Source of the DNA: Roseivirga sp. 4D4
GTDB lineage: Bacteria > Bacteroidota > Bacteroidia > Cytophagales > Cyclobacteriaceae
DNA: 64,000 bases
Direction of reading: 5' to 3'
Assembly: GCF_001747095.1 (NCBI RefSeq)
Contig: NZ_MDGP01000001.1
Location: 2,587,001-2,651,000 of the forward strand
Positions 27,009-36,040 of this stretch are shown piece after piece (within the stretch, counting starts at the first letter, position 1; the number at the start of each line of letters is the position of its first letter). The notes under the pieces were generated by a model. That model was not told where the DNA came from and did not search any database. It saw only the letters and a program-made list of their open reading frames with translations. The translations under genes and the position numbers were made by a program.

Positions 27009-30000
27009 TTAGTTAGAACGTTTTAATAATTTAATCGAAGAACGAGCATTTTCATTGGCCACATTTAAGACATATAAACCATCAGGAAGATTACTCAAGT
27101 CAATTGGAACCTGATCTCCTTCGCTATATCCCTGAATGGTATTAGCTACTTTTTGTTGACCATCAGCGCCCACTACAGTCAGATCAAAATCACCTATATA
27201 CTGATTAGGAAAGGCCAGATTAAAGACCCCGTTTGAAGGATTAGCATCTACTACTATCTCTTCAATCTCCGTTAGTAGGTTATTGTCAATTGAGGTAATA
27301 TCATCTCCCTCATAGACAATAGTGTTGGATAATGCCGTAGTGCCATCCAGATGGGTTACCCTTGCTTGATAAGAACCCGTCAAGTTACTCGTGAATGAAT
27401 CTCCATTTGAATTAGGTATTGCTTCTCCATCCCTTATCCATTCATAGGCAAAGGGTGTAGATGAATCGAAGGACAAATTGGCTCTCATTACAATTTGACC
27501 AGTCTGTGCATCTATTGAGTAGTTGATGTTAGGATAATGACCGACATCATACTGTGCCTTAAAAACTCCATTACCGTGTGTCGAAACAGCCACTGTACCA
27601 TCAATCGGTCTGGTTGTAATCCAACTAACAACTACCTGTCCGATGACATCTGGCGACTGCTGGGTCCAAACGGTATTGTCACCATCCAAAGTCTGGGTCA
27701 TGTATAGACCAACAGAAGTACCCACAAAATAGTAGTTTCCTCCTTGGTCATCCGGCATAATGGCAACGGCTCTAACAGAAGGACCATTACCTGTGCCGTC
27801 TGAGTTCTCTTCCAAATTTCCTGATATAGAAGACCAAGATTCCCCACCATCTACAGATTGCCAAACGCTCCTTATATTATAATTAGAAATTACAATCACT
27901 ACATTGTCTGCATCACTCGGGTCGACTGCTATAGCCGCTATATTACCGGCTGGTAATTCGCTTGTATCCAAAATTTCAGGCGCTGTTCCATCCTCAAGAT
28001 TTCGAACATCATCAATTTTGAACATAGTGCCACTTCGGGTTCCAAAATAGAGTACTCCCTCCGGCTGATGGGACAGTGCCAGCGCAGATACTCTTGAATT
28101 ATTGGGTAGGCTTCCACCGCGTATTTCATCCCATTCGCCAGTACCCGGATTTTCTCTCACGTCATTGGTGAAATATACTTTTCCCCTTGCTGCAATGAAA
28201 TACTGATCTTGAGCAACAGGGTTGTAAGTGATTGGAGTAACGAACAAGAACTCATTACCATTTTGGCTAGGATCAGGAGAGATATCAAAAGCATTTTGAT
28301 ACGTATTGCCAACAAGCTCATAACGTCTGATAGCTCCGATCAACTGAGTGGATACAATTAACGAATTATACGTAATCGCTGAATAAGCACCATCAGCGGT
28401 AAGCACCTGCGTCCATTCCTCATCGGTCTCATCAGTAAATTTGGCAAAGCTGCTATTGTCTTGCATACCACCCACGACTTGATCATCTGCGTAGTCATAC
28501 TTCTGAATGGCCAAGTGATAAAACTGAGAAGTGATATAACCATTATTCAAATCTGTCCACGTAATAGGTTCGGTTGTGTTTGAGGCAGCTGGAGCTACAT
28601 TGTCAGTTGTTATATGGACACCACCATCGGTTCCTGACAACATTTTGTTCGGGTCGGAAGGAAAAAATGCAAAGCTATGTTGATCAGGGTGTTGGTTATT
28701 ATACAATCCTGACTGGTTGGCAGTGTTATAACCTCCAACTTTGGACCTATTATCATCTGTTGTAAAACCATCTGTAGACCTTAGAAGATTAGCGCCTCCT
28801 AAGAAAAGCACTTGATCATCGCCAGGATGTACCGCCAAGTAAAAATCATAGCCAAATTGCGTATAATGACTAGCGAAGAAGTCATTACCCAGCCCCATGT
28901 TATCCGTTAAATCCGTCCATGTATCCGTGTCATCATCATAGAGTAAAAGATTTCCTTCATTAACATTATTATCCAAGTCTTCATTGGTCACACTCGCAAA
29001 ATAAAGTCTGTTTTCGTTTTGGGGATCAATGGCCATTTCCGCTCTTAATAAGGTAGCCGGAAAACCTGTAGGAAAATCAATTTTTGTCCAATTGATACCG
29101 TCCTCGGACTCAAAAAGACCTTGGTCACCGTTAGTCCCACTGGGTGAGAGATTACAAATGACTGCAAACACCTTACCTGTGGAAGTAATTTCTAAGTCCG
29201 TCCAATTCTCATCATCATTGGACCCCAATACAATCTCGTAGGTTTCGAAACCGTCTTCACTCCTGATTATTTTCCCAATACCTGCAGCATATATTTCGGT
29301 CCCATTCGGATTTGAGATGTCTATATTTAATTCATCCACCAAGGTAAAGTCACCTTGACTCACAACACCAGGAGTATTATCAAAACCATCAATAATAGTG
29401 GATGCTATTGGTGACCAGGTAACACCATTGTCTTCTGATTTATAGATACCATTTCCGAAGTAAAAGTCACTATTGATTTCTGCACTACTCTCAAGCATCT
29501 CTCCAGTGGAGTAATACCAAGTATTCGTCTTTCCAGCTCTTGTATCTTGGATGATATCTGTAACTGCCGGATGCTGTGTTAGGCCACTGGTCTTTGTCCA
29601 TGAGGCACCTTCGTCTGTAGACCTCCAGACTCCTCCACTCACGCCACCTGCAAGAATGTTGTTTTCATCAGCTACATCAATAGCCAGAGCTCTGGTTCTA
29701 CCACCGATATGAAAAGGTCCGAAATTCTGAAATGTGGCCTCGTTTGTTGCATTAGCCCCACTGGCTTGAGCACGTTGGAATCTAGGTCTTGCATCAATTT
29801 TCTCCACTAAATTCTCCTCCGCAAATTTTAGCTCCTTTTGACGAATTAAGGCCGGAATCTTACCAGTTGCCGGATCCTTAAGCTGATTGAATTCAAACTC
29901 CGCTCTTGCTCTTGGGTTAGTATTTTTATCTTCTCTCTCTTTTTGGTCAAGTTCGATATCACCGAATTGGCGGTCTTCTATAGTTCTCGATGAAACATGA

Positions 30001-30083
30001 TTGACTGATGCTCGGTCTATCACTAGGAATGACAAAGATGCAATAAGAAGTAAAGATGTTATATAGAGTATTCGTTTGTTCAT
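27009..30083 (-). CDS. T9SS-secreted Asp-box protein without Ig-repeat array (cassette 1)
   Basis: A 1024-residue paralog and the shortest of the three. The signal segment is MNKRILYITSLLLIASLSFL, followed by the conserved linker (RARAEFEFNQLKDPATGKIP). The propeller starts at FGPFHIGGRTRALAIDV with Asp boxes (STDEGASWTKT, SEDNGVTWSPI, SEDGINWTKI, SVDGGESWSSI). One Ig/PKD-like domain lies at ~860-925, then the T9SS type A tail directly (IVDANPSNGVFNLAFP to SSIKLLKRSN). The Ig-like modules of the other two are missing. It overlaps the upstream lipoprotein gene by 4 nt (30080-30083). Activity is unknown. Confidence 0.88.
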   Translation of the reverse strand: MNKRILYITSLLLIASLSFLVIDRASVNHVSSRTIEDRQFGDIELDQKEREDKNTNPRARAEFEFNQLKDPATGKIPALIRQKELKFAEENLVEKIDARPRFQRAQASGANATNEATFQNFGPFHIGGRTRALAIDVADENNILAGGVSGGVWRSTDEGASWTKTSGLTQHPAVTDIIQDTRAGKTNTWYYSTGEMLESSAEINSDFYFGNGIYKSEDNGVTWSPIASTIIDGFDNTPGVVSQGDFTLVDELNIDISNPNGTEIYAAGIGKIIRSEDGFETYEIVLGSNDDENWTDLEITSTGKVFAVICNLSPSGTNGDQGLFESEDGINWTKIDFPTGFPATLLRAEMAIDPQNENRLYFASVTNEDLDNNVNEGNLLLYDDDTDTWTDLTDNMGLGNDFFASHYTQFGYDFYLAVHPGDDQVLFLGGANLLRSTDGFTTDDNRSKVGGYNTANQSGLYNNQHPDQHSFAFFPSDPNKMLSGTDGGVHITTDNVAPAASNTTEPITWTDLNNGYITSQFYHLAIQKYDYADDQVVGGMQDNSSFAKFTDETDEEWTQVLTADGAYSAITYNSLIVSTQLIGAIRRYELVGNTYQNAFDISPDPSQNGNEFLFVTPITYNPVAQDQYFIAARGKVYFTNDVRENPGTGEWDEIRGGSLPNNSRVSALALSHQPEGVLYFGTRSGTMFKIDDVRNLEDGTAPEILDTSELPAGNIAAIAVDPSDADNVVIVISNYNIRSVWQSVDGGESWSSISGNLEENSDGTGNGPSVRAVAIMPDDQGGNYYFVGTSVGLYMTQTLDGDNTVWTQQSPDVIGQVVVSWITTRPIDGTVAVSTHGNGVFKAQYDVGHYPNINYSIDAQTGQIVMRANLSFDSSTPFAYEWIRDGEAIPNSNGDSFTSNLTGSYQARVTHLDGTTALSNTIVYEGDDITSIDNNLLTEIEEIVVDANPSNGVFNLAFPNQYIGDFDLTVVGADGQQKVANTIQGYSEGDQVPIDLSNLPDGLYVLNVANENARSSIKLLKRSN

Positions 30084-30499
30084 TTCACAACCTTTCTTAA
30101 TAGGTTAAACATTAAGTTATCCCCTGTTTGATTCTTAGTAGCTGCAACATCTACCAAAACTACTTCGCCCTTTTCAAAAGCAATATCCGAGGGTGAATTG
30201 ATACTAACCGTTTCACCTGCTTCTGGTTCCTTTGTCCTGAAGTTTGATCCGATACCTTCAACTGCACTAACTCTTAGATTAAACATCTTCCGGTTGTTAA
30301 TCAATGCAACATCCGTAATCACCTCACCACTCAGCCTAATGGCCTTTCTGGGTAGTTTTTGAGGAGTCAAAACAGTCTGATCTTCAGGAACATTAATAGA
30401 CTTCTGTGTTGTGTTAACACTTTTACAGCCGGCAAGCCCTATCCAAAGAGAAAAAAAGAGAATAGGAATAATGGCGTTTTTTGTTTTGCTAAGGGTCAT
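30080..30499 (-). CDS. Small lipoprotein of the cassette (copy 1)
   Basis: A 139-residue protein, first gene of the three-cassette series. The signal peptide ends in lipobox GLAGC (Cys ~25). The mature domain matches the other copies at KAIRLSGEVITDVAL, GIGSNFRTKEPEAGETV and KGEVVLVDVAAT. The stop codon overlaps the ATG of the secreted partner (ATGA). The partnership with that protein is inferred from threefold conservation of the pair. Confidence 0.8.
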   Translation of the reverse strand: MTLSKTKNAIIPILFFSLWIGLAGCKSVNTTQKSINVPEDQTVLTPQKLPRKAIRLSGEVITDVALINNRKMFNLRVSAVEGIGSNFRTKEPEAGETVSINSPSDIAFEKGEVVLVDVAATKNQTGDNLMFNLLRKVVK

Positions 30500-30523
30500 C
30501 TGTGCTATTCTTTACCATGGAAG

Positions 30524-30552
30524 ATACAATTTATCTGCCATTTTCTCCTAGG
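30524..30552 (-). promoter_or_regulatory. Shared upstream box of cassette 1
   Basis: On the minus strand CCTAGGAGA (30544-30552) is followed, after 8 nt, by GATAAATTGTAT (30524-30535), which ends 25 nt before the lipoprotein ATG. The same two elements are merged before cassette 2, so this copy has about 10 extra nt between them. Confidence 0.5.
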
Positions 30553-30584
30553 GAGAAAGAGGTTTGGGTAAGAGGCAACAGCTT

Positions 30585-31265
30585 TTAAATCGATGGCTTA
30601 ATGGCCCTTACCATTTCCTTTTTACCAGGAGGTCCAGGAAGCGTTTCAACTGTTAACCCTAAGTCAGCCAAATCTCTTTTCAGTTGACCTCGGGCACAAT
30701 AAGTCACAAATACTCCACTGTCATTTAACAACGAATAAACTTTAGAAAGCAACGCTTTCTCCCACATTTCAGGTTGCTTGCTGGGTGCAAAAGCATCGTA
30801 GAAGACAATATCAAATCTGAATTCAGCCTTAAACTCAGCCAAAGGACATTTATACTTTGTGAAAGTAAAGTTTTCTAGAAGTGGCAAGGAAGTCTCCCAT
30901 GCACACGCATGAAGCCTTTCGAAATCTTCTCGGGTTATATGATCTATTAATTCATCATATTTCAACTCCGAAATTAAATCTGGAGATAAAGGAAAGGGCT
31001 CTAGGGTGGAAAAGTGGATCTTTAAATCAGGGTTTCTCAGCGCATACTCCTGAACCAATAGGGCATTTAATCCGGTCCCGAAACCTACCTCAAGGATTCT
31101 AACTTCTTTCTCCCCTCTTTCGACCAGCAAGTCCAGGCCTTGTTCTATAAAAACATACTGAGACTCTGTTAGCGCACCATGCGTAGAGTGATAGGTTTCA
31201 TTGAGTTTCTCATTGTACAAAGACTGCGAACCATCTTCGGTTTTAATGATTCTTATGGAACTCAT
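30585..31265 (-). CDS. mnmD: tRNA 5-methylaminomethyl-2-thiouridine methyltransferase MnmD
   Basis: A 226-residue SAM-dependent methyltransferase of the DUF752/MnmD family, which completes the wobble-uridine modification mnm5s2U. Visible are the YHSTHGALTESQYVF motif (~25-39), the SAM loop LEVGFGTGLNALL (~58-70), FDIVFYDAFAPSKQPEMW (~150-167) and the end motif FVTYCARGQLKRDL. It is the stand-alone form, without the FAD-dependent MnmC1 half. It overlaps ispF by 4 nt on the same strand. Confidence 0.92.
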   Translation of the reverse strand: MSSIRIIKTEDGSQSLYNEKLNETYHSTHGALTESQYVFIEQGLDLLVERGEKEVRILEVGFGTGLNALLVQEYALRNPDLKIHFSTLEPFPLSPDLISELKYDELIDHITREDFERLHACAWETSLPLLENFTFTKYKCPLAEFKAEFRFDIVFYDAFAPSKQPEMWEKALLSKVYSLLNDSGVFVTYCARGQLKRDLADLGLTVETLPGPPGKKEMVRAIKPSI

Positions 31266-31741
31266 GACTTAGTGATCAGCACGGTAGCGAAAGCGGCTAC
31301 ACCTTCTTCTTTACCTACAAAACCTAGCTTCTCAGTGGTTGTTGCTTTTATTGACAAATCCTCCTCTTCGATCCCAATAACATCACAAAGGCATGTTTTC
31401 ATCGCTGGGATATGGGGGTTGACTTTTGGTTGTTGTAAACAAATGGTAGAGTCAATGTTACCTACTTCATATCCTGCTCCTCGAATCAACTCCATTACTT
31501 CCTTCAGCAATATCTTACTGTCAATTCCTTTGAATTTGGGATCCTGATCGGAAAAATGATATCCAATATCTCGCATATTAGCAGCACCCAAAAGGGCATC
31601 ACAGATAACATGTATTAGAACATCAGCATCTGAATGTCCCACAGCACCATGACTGTGCGGCACCTTGATACCTCCTAGCCAAAAGTCTTTACCTGCTTCC
31701 AGCTTATGAACATCGTACCCAAATCCTGTTCTAATTTTCAT
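31262..31741 (-). CDS. ispF: 2-C-methyl-D-erythritol 2,4-cyclodiphosphate synthase
   Basis: A 159-residue enzyme of the non-mevalonate isoprenoid pathway. Metal- and substrate-binding motifs are clear: FGYDVHKLEAG (Asp/His), GHSDADVLIHVICDALLGAA (~35-54), DIGYHFSDQDP and NIDSTICLQQPK. The length is typical. It sits between the M16 peptidase (2-nt gap) and mnmD (4-nt overlap), so the three genes form one minus-strand operon. Confidence 0.97.
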   Translation of the reverse strand: MKIRTGFGYDVHKLEAGKDFWLGGIKVPHSHGAVGHSDADVLIHVICDALLGAANMRDIGYHFSDQDPKFKGIDSKILLKEVMELIRGAGYEVGNIDSTICLQQPKVNPHIPAMKTCLCDVIGIEEEDLSIKATTTEKLGFVGKEEGVAAFATVLITKS

Positions 31742-31743
31742 GA

Positions 31744-32982
31744 CTATCGCTTTGCTTTATATCTTAATACAGAGGCATTTTCTTTACGCAGTATGCGGTG
31801 TGCAGCCTGCATTACAGTATCTGAAGTTACAGCTCTTACTTTTACTACCTCTTGATTGACTAGGTCCAAATCACCCAGCATCTCAGCATAGGCCAAATTC
31901 ATTGCTCGATTGAGTAACTCCATCTCCGAGAAAACCATTGTAGACTCTGCCTTGTTTTTGACTTTCTCCAATTCTTGTTCTTTCAGCTTGTCCGACTTAA
32001 AATCTTCAAGTAATTCCCAAACAGCATTCTCGGCCGTTTCAAGACTGTGATTTCCATTCAATTTCCCTTGAATGACGAGGAGTCCCGGATCAATTGAACC
32101 CATTACATAGGCACTCAGGGAATTAAACACTTGCTTATCTTCAACCAACGCCTGATAAAGTCTGCTTGATTTACCTCTCCCCAGAATATCACTTAATAAA
32201 TCTTCGGCATGATAAGTTTCATCATTTCTACCGGCCATATGAAAGGTCAAATACAGAGCATCCACCGGAACGTTTTCTTCAACCTCTAGCAACTGATAAG
32301 ACTTTTGGCTTGGCTCCACCGGAATCTCTCTTGCTATGGTCTTTCCTTTCGGTATAGGAGCAAACCATTTCTCACTCAATGCTTTTACCTGATCGACTGT
32401 CACATCTCCCCCAACCACTAATACTGCATTGTTCGGTACGTAGTACTTGTGAAAGAAGGCCTTGACATCTTCCATAGTCGCCTCTTCTATATGCTCAATC
32501 TTTTCCCCAATAGTGGGCCACTTATAAGGGTGTTTTTTGTAGGCCAAAGGCCGAAGCTTTAACCAAACATCTCCATAGGGTTGATTCAGGTAGCGCTGTT
32601 TAAATTCTTCAATAACCACCGATCGTTGAACTTCCAAAACCTTCGGGTCGAAAGATAAACTGAGCATTCTGTCAGACTCCAGCCAAAAGGCTGTTTCTAA
32701 ATTCGCTGAGGGAACTGTGATATAGTAGTTGGTAATGTCATTGGAGGTAAAAGCATTGTTATCACCACCAACAAACTGTAGTGGCTCATCAAACGAGGGT
32801 ACATGCTTAGAGCCACCAAACATTAAGTGCTCAAAGAGGTGTGCAAAACCGGTTTTTTCCTGCTGCTCATCTCTAGCTCCAACTTTATAGAGTAAGTTAA
32901 CAACTGCCATTGGGGAAGAATGGTCTTCATGAACCACTACTTTCAACCCATTATCTAAAACAAAACTTTCGTATGCTATCAT
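31744..32982 (-). CDS. M16 family zinc peptidase
   Basis: A 412-residue single-unit M16 peptidase. The inverted zinc motif HLFEH is at residues 48-52, with the third ligand at the EE pair at 125-126. The C-terminal half carries the substrate-binding SSRLY motif at ~275. There is no signal peptide, so it is cytoplasmic unless exported another way. M16 enzymes often come with an inactive partner subunit, and none follows here. It begins the M16-ispF-mnmD operon and is divergent from the E1 gene. Confidence 0.92.
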   Translation of the reverse strand: MIAYESFVLDNGLKVVVHEDHSSPMAVVNLLYKVGARDEQQEKTGFAHLFEHLMFGGSKHVPSFDEPLQFVGGDNNAFTSNDITNYYITVPSANLETAFWLESDRMLSLSFDPKVLEVQRSVVIEEFKQRYLNQPYGDVWLKLRPLAYKKHPYKWPTIGEKIEHIEEATMEDVKAFFHKYYVPNNAVLVVGGDVTVDQVKALSEKWFAPIPKGKTIAREIPVEPSQKSYQLLEVEENVPVDALYLTFHMAGRNDETYHAEDLLSDILGRGKSSRLYQALVEDKQVFNSLSAYVMGSIDPGLLVIQGKLNGNHSLETAENAVWELLEDFKSDKLKEQELEKVKNKAESTMVFSEMELLNRAMNLAYAEMLGDLDLVNQEVVKVRAVTSDTVMQAAHRILRKENASVLRYKAKR

Positions 32983-33043
32983 TGTAGGAAGGTGAGCGAA
33001 ATTAAAAATATGATCTTTAATTTTAGCAATAGCGCCATTACTT

Positions 33044-33051
33044 TAATTTTG
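33044..33051 (+). promoter_or_regulatory. Probable promoter of the E1 fusion gene, -7 box
   Basis: TAATTTTG matches TAnnTTTG, with a T-tract 19 nt upstream (33021-33024). It falls inside the upstream extension of the open frame, so the protein must start after it, at ATG 33070. Confidence 0.55.
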
Positions 33052-33069
33052 CCTGCTACATCCAAACCT

Positions 33070-35049
33070 ATGAGATTCAAAAAAGCCGGTTATTCCAACC
33101 AGGAACTTCTAGACCTTTACGAACAAATTCTAAGACCTCGCATGATCGAGGAAAAGATGTTGATCCTACTTCGTCAGGGCAAAATCAGCAAGTGGTTTTC
33201 GGGCATTGGTCAGGAAGCTGTATCGGTTGGAGCAGTCAATGCCATTGCACAGGATGAATTCATTCTACCTATGCATCGGAACCTCGGTGTCTTTACAGGT
33301 AGAAACGTACCTTACCACAGGCTTTTTGCACAGTTTCAAGGCAAAATGAGTGGCTTTACCAAAGGCAGAGATCGGTCCTTTCATTTCGGTACCAAGGAGC
33401 ATCATATCGTTGGCATGATCTCGCACCTAGGGCCGCAAATGGCCTTGGCTGATGGTATTGCCCTAGCCAATAAGCTCAAAGCCGAAAACAAAGCGACCTT
33501 GGTATTCACGGGAGATGGCGCCAGCTCTGAAGGGGATTTTCATGAAGCCTTGAACGTAGCAGCCGTTTGGGATTTGCCTGTAATCTTCGTGATTGAGAAC
33601 AATGGTTATGGACTTTCAACACCTAGCCGAGAACAATACCGCTTTAAGTACTTTGTGGACAAAGGCCCTGCCTATGGAATCAAGGCAGTTCAGGTAGATG
33701 GAAACAATATTTTAGAAGTACATCGAACCATTAAGGAGTTGGCCGAAGAAATAAGACAAGATCCTAAGCCGATCATTTTGGAAGCCATGACTTTTAGAAT
33801 GAGAGGTCATGAAGAGGCCAGTGGAACCAAGTATGTGCCCAAAGCGCTGATGGAGCATTGGGCGAAAAAAGATCCTGTTGAGAATTACGAACAGTACCTT
33901 ATAAAACAAGGCGTTCTGGATGAAGCCACAATTGCCGAGATCAGAAAAAAGATCAAAGAAGATATTGATGAAGGTTTGGAAACTGCCTATGCCGAACCTT
34001 TGCCCACCGTAAACCAGGAACAGGAATTAGCAGACTTGTTCGAGCCTTTTGAACAAGAGGTTATCATGCCTAAGACCGAGACCAAATCTGAAAGAAGACT
34101 GGTTGATGCCATCTCTGACAGCTTGCGACAGAGCATGGAGAAATATTCCAATTTGGTGATCATGGGTCAGGATATTGGTGACTATGGAGGCGTCTTCAAA
34201 ATCACAGAGGGCTTTGTCGACCAATTTGGAAGAGAACGCGTGAGGAATACGCCACTTTGTGAATCAGCCATTATCGGCACCGGGCTGGGGCTTTGCATAA
34301 ATGGCTATAAAGCTGTTGTGGAAATGCAGTTTGCAGACTTTGTCACCTGTGGGTTTAACCAAATCGTAAATAACCTGGCCAAGATTCATTATAGATGGGG
34401 TCAAAATGCTGATGTGGTAGTACGCATGCCAACGGGAGCTGGTGTTGGTGCTGGGCCATTTCATTCACAGTCTAATGAGGCTTGGTTTTTCCATACGCCT
34501 GGTTTGAAAATACTTTATCCATCAAATGCACATGATGCCAAAGGCATGCTAAACGCTGCTATCGAGGATCCAAATCCATATTTATTCTTCGAGCATAAGG
34601 CGCTTTATCGTTCGCACAGCCAGGAAATTCCTGTGGATTACTACACCACACCAGTGGGCAAAGCTGTACTGACAGAAACTGGCGAAGACTTTAGCATCAT
34701 CACTTATGGCATGGGTGTTCATTGGGCTAAAGAAGCCATTAATGCCCTGGATGGTATATCAGCGGACATTTTAGATTTAAGAACACTGTTACCTTGGGAC
34801 AAGGAATCTGTCGAGTTGTCTGTTAAAAAGACAAACAAAGTTTTGGTATTGCATGAGGACACTTTGATTGGTGGAATTGGTGCTGAAATATCTGCCTGGA
34901 TCAGTGAACATTGTTTCGAGCATTTAGATGCTCCTGTTATGCGCGAGGCCAGTTTGGACACACCGGTTCCTTTTACTAAGCCACTAGAAGAAAACTTTTT
35001 ACCTCAAAAAAGACTTATAGAAAAGCTGAAAAACTTAGCAGCATATTAA
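33070..35049 (+). CDS. 2-oxoacid dehydrogenase E1, fused alpha and beta subunits
   Basis: A 659-residue thiamine-diphosphate enzyme from ATG 33070. The alpha part (~1-330) has RPRMIEEKML, a typical ISHLGPQMALADG segment and the ThDP motif GDGASSEGDFHEALN...ENNGYG. The beta part (~345-659) starts at RRLVDAISDSLRQSMEKY, with MGQDIGDYGGVFK, MPTGAGVGAGPFHSQ and the C-terminal transketolase domain (DILDLRTLLPWD). In Bacteroidota such fusions serve as the E1 of branched-chain or pyruvate dehydrogenase complexes; the substrate cannot be fixed from sequence. E2 and E3 genes are not adjacent. The frame upstream to 32992 contains the promoter and was discarded. Confidence 0.93.
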   Translation: MRFKKAGYSNQELLDLYEQILRPRMIEEKMLILLRQGKISKWFSGIGQEAVSVGAVNAIAQDEFILPMHRNLGVFTGRNVPYHRLFAQFQGKMSGFTKGRDRSFHFGTKEHHIVGMISHLGPQMALADGIALANKLKAENKATLVFTGDGASSEGDFHEALNVAAVWDLPVIFVIENNGYGLSTPSREQYRFKYFVDKGPAYGIKAVQVDGNNILEVHRTIKELAEEIRQDPKPIILEAMTFRMRGHEEASGTKYVPKALMEHWAKKDPVENYEQYLIKQGVLDEATIAEIRKKIKEDIDEGLETAYAEPLPTVNQEQELADLFEPFEQEVIMPKTETKSERRLVDAISDSLRQSMEKYSNLVIMGQDIGDYGGVFKITEGFVDQFGRERVRNTPLCESAIIGTGLGLCINGYKAVVEMQFADFVTCGFNQIVNNLAKIHYRWGQNADVVVRMPTGAGVGAGPFHSQSNEAWFFHTPGLKILYPSNAHDAKGMLNAAIEDPNPYLFFEHKALYRSHSQEIPVDYYTTPVGKAVLTETGEDFSIITYGMGVHWAKEAINALDGISADILDLRTLLPWDKESVELSVKKTNKVLVLHEDTLIGGIGAEISAWISEHCFEHLDAPVMREASLDTPVPFTKPLEENFLPQKRLIEKLKNLAAY

Positions 35050-35053
35050 GCCC

Positions 35054-35422
35054 ATGTTCTGGAAAAAAAGTAAACCTGTTGAAGGAGTTAATTGGAACCT
35101 ACTCACCTCTGAGGACCAGATCCAAGAGTTGGTTGAAGAAAGCAAGGAACAACCTGTACTTATCTACAAGCACAGTACGCGATGTGGGATTTCAAGTATG
35201 GTCTTAGACCGGCTTGAGAGAACTTGGACGAGTGAAGACAACCCCATGAAGCCTTACATATTGGACTTGATAAGCTTTAGGAATGTATCCAATGCTGTAG
35301 CTCAAAACTTCCAAGTTTATCATGAATCTCCTCAGGTTATTCTCCTGAAAGATGGAAAGGCCATTTATGACGCCTCACACATGCAGGTTTCTTTTGATGC
35401 ATTAAAAAGTCAGGTGCAATAA
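35054..35422 (+). CDS. ytxJ: Bacilliredoxin-like protein YtxJ
   Basis: A 122-residue thioredoxin-fold protein of the YtxJ (DUF2847) family, thought to act as a monothiol bacilliredoxin that removes bacillithiol from proteins. The active-site segment is IYKHSTRCGISSMVLDRL (single Cys ~45), followed by the cis-Pro region VYHESPQVILLKDGKAIYDASH. It begins 4 nt after the E1 stop, so it is cotranscribed with it. It fits functionally with bshC at 13213. Confidence 0.92.
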   Translation: MFWKKSKPVEGVNWNLLTSEDQIQELVEESKEQPVLIYKHSTRCGISSMVLDRLERTWTSEDNPMKPYILDLISFRNVSNAVAQNFQVYHESPQVILLKDGKAIYDASHMQVSFDALKSQVQ

Positions 35423-35450
35423 AAAAGCTTCTTGATTTCTCAAGAAGCTT
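35421..35450. terminator. Convergent terminator hairpin
   Basis: AAGCTTCTTGA (35425-35435) pairs with TCAAGAAGCTT (35440-35450) around loop TTTC, an 11-bp stem. The A-run at 35421-35426 gives a T-tract on the minus strand, so it terminates the 35456-35959 gene best. It also lies directly behind ytxJ. Confidence 0.8.
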
Positions 35451-35455
35451 CTATG

Positions 35456-35959
35456 TTAATATACGACCGTCCAACAACCGTCAACCCAAATTCTGACACC
35501 GTTGAATCTTTGGTATCTACCAGGTACCCATCTGTGATTTGCTCTTCGGACAGTCCAACGACCATCTACCCAAACATCTCTTCTAAAACGAGGACTGTAT
35601 CTCCAGTGACCAGCAACCCATATATGTCTGTTGCTAGGTCTGTATCCTCTGTTGACAAGGATTCTTCTGCCCCTTCTGAAATCGTAGTCATAGTATCTGA
35701 TGTTTCTACGACCTACAGTATTTGAGTAGCCGTAATTTCTCCAACCTCTATCTCTCCTAACCCTTCTATCAACTACTCTTGAGGTTCGCTCTGCTCTGAA
35801 GCCCCTATCATTTCTTTTAGGCTTCTTACCTTCTCGTCTATTATTCAAGGCTTCTTCCTTGCGAGGCTTTCTATTGTCTTGCCTGGTGCGTTGTGCCAAC
35901 AAATCAGCTGACAAACCAGTGAATAATATTATCGCTATTGTTAGTAAAGCTCTTTTCAT
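35456..35959 (-). CDS. Secreted very basic protein with YxWxxGxW-type repeats
   Basis: A 167-residue protein with a signal peptide (MKRALLTIAIILFTGLSADLLAQ). A strongly Arg/Lys-rich region follows (~24-90), then three or four short repeats at ~105-165: HIWVAGHWRYS, VWVDGRWTVR, HRWVPGRYQRF, IWVDGCWTVVY. The aromatic-Gly-Trp repeat resembles the YXWXXGXW/BcpO-like motif of periplasmic proteins. It is probably in the periplasm or the outer face of the envelope. A specific function is not known. Confidence 0.8.
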   Translation of the reverse strand: MKRALLTIAIILFTGLSADLLAQRTRQDNRKPRKEEALNNRREGKKPKRNDRGFRAERTSRVVDRRVRRDRGWRNYGYSNTVGRRNIRYYDYDFRRGRRILVNRGYRPSNRHIWVAGHWRYSPRFRRDVWVDGRWTVRRANHRWVPGRYQRFNGVRIWVDGCWTVVY

Positions 35960-36040
35960 AACCTTGAGATTTTAATGTTCAAATTCATTTCAAGGTCCGG
36001 ACCACTTAATTAATGCATTGATTGTCTTTATTCCATTACC

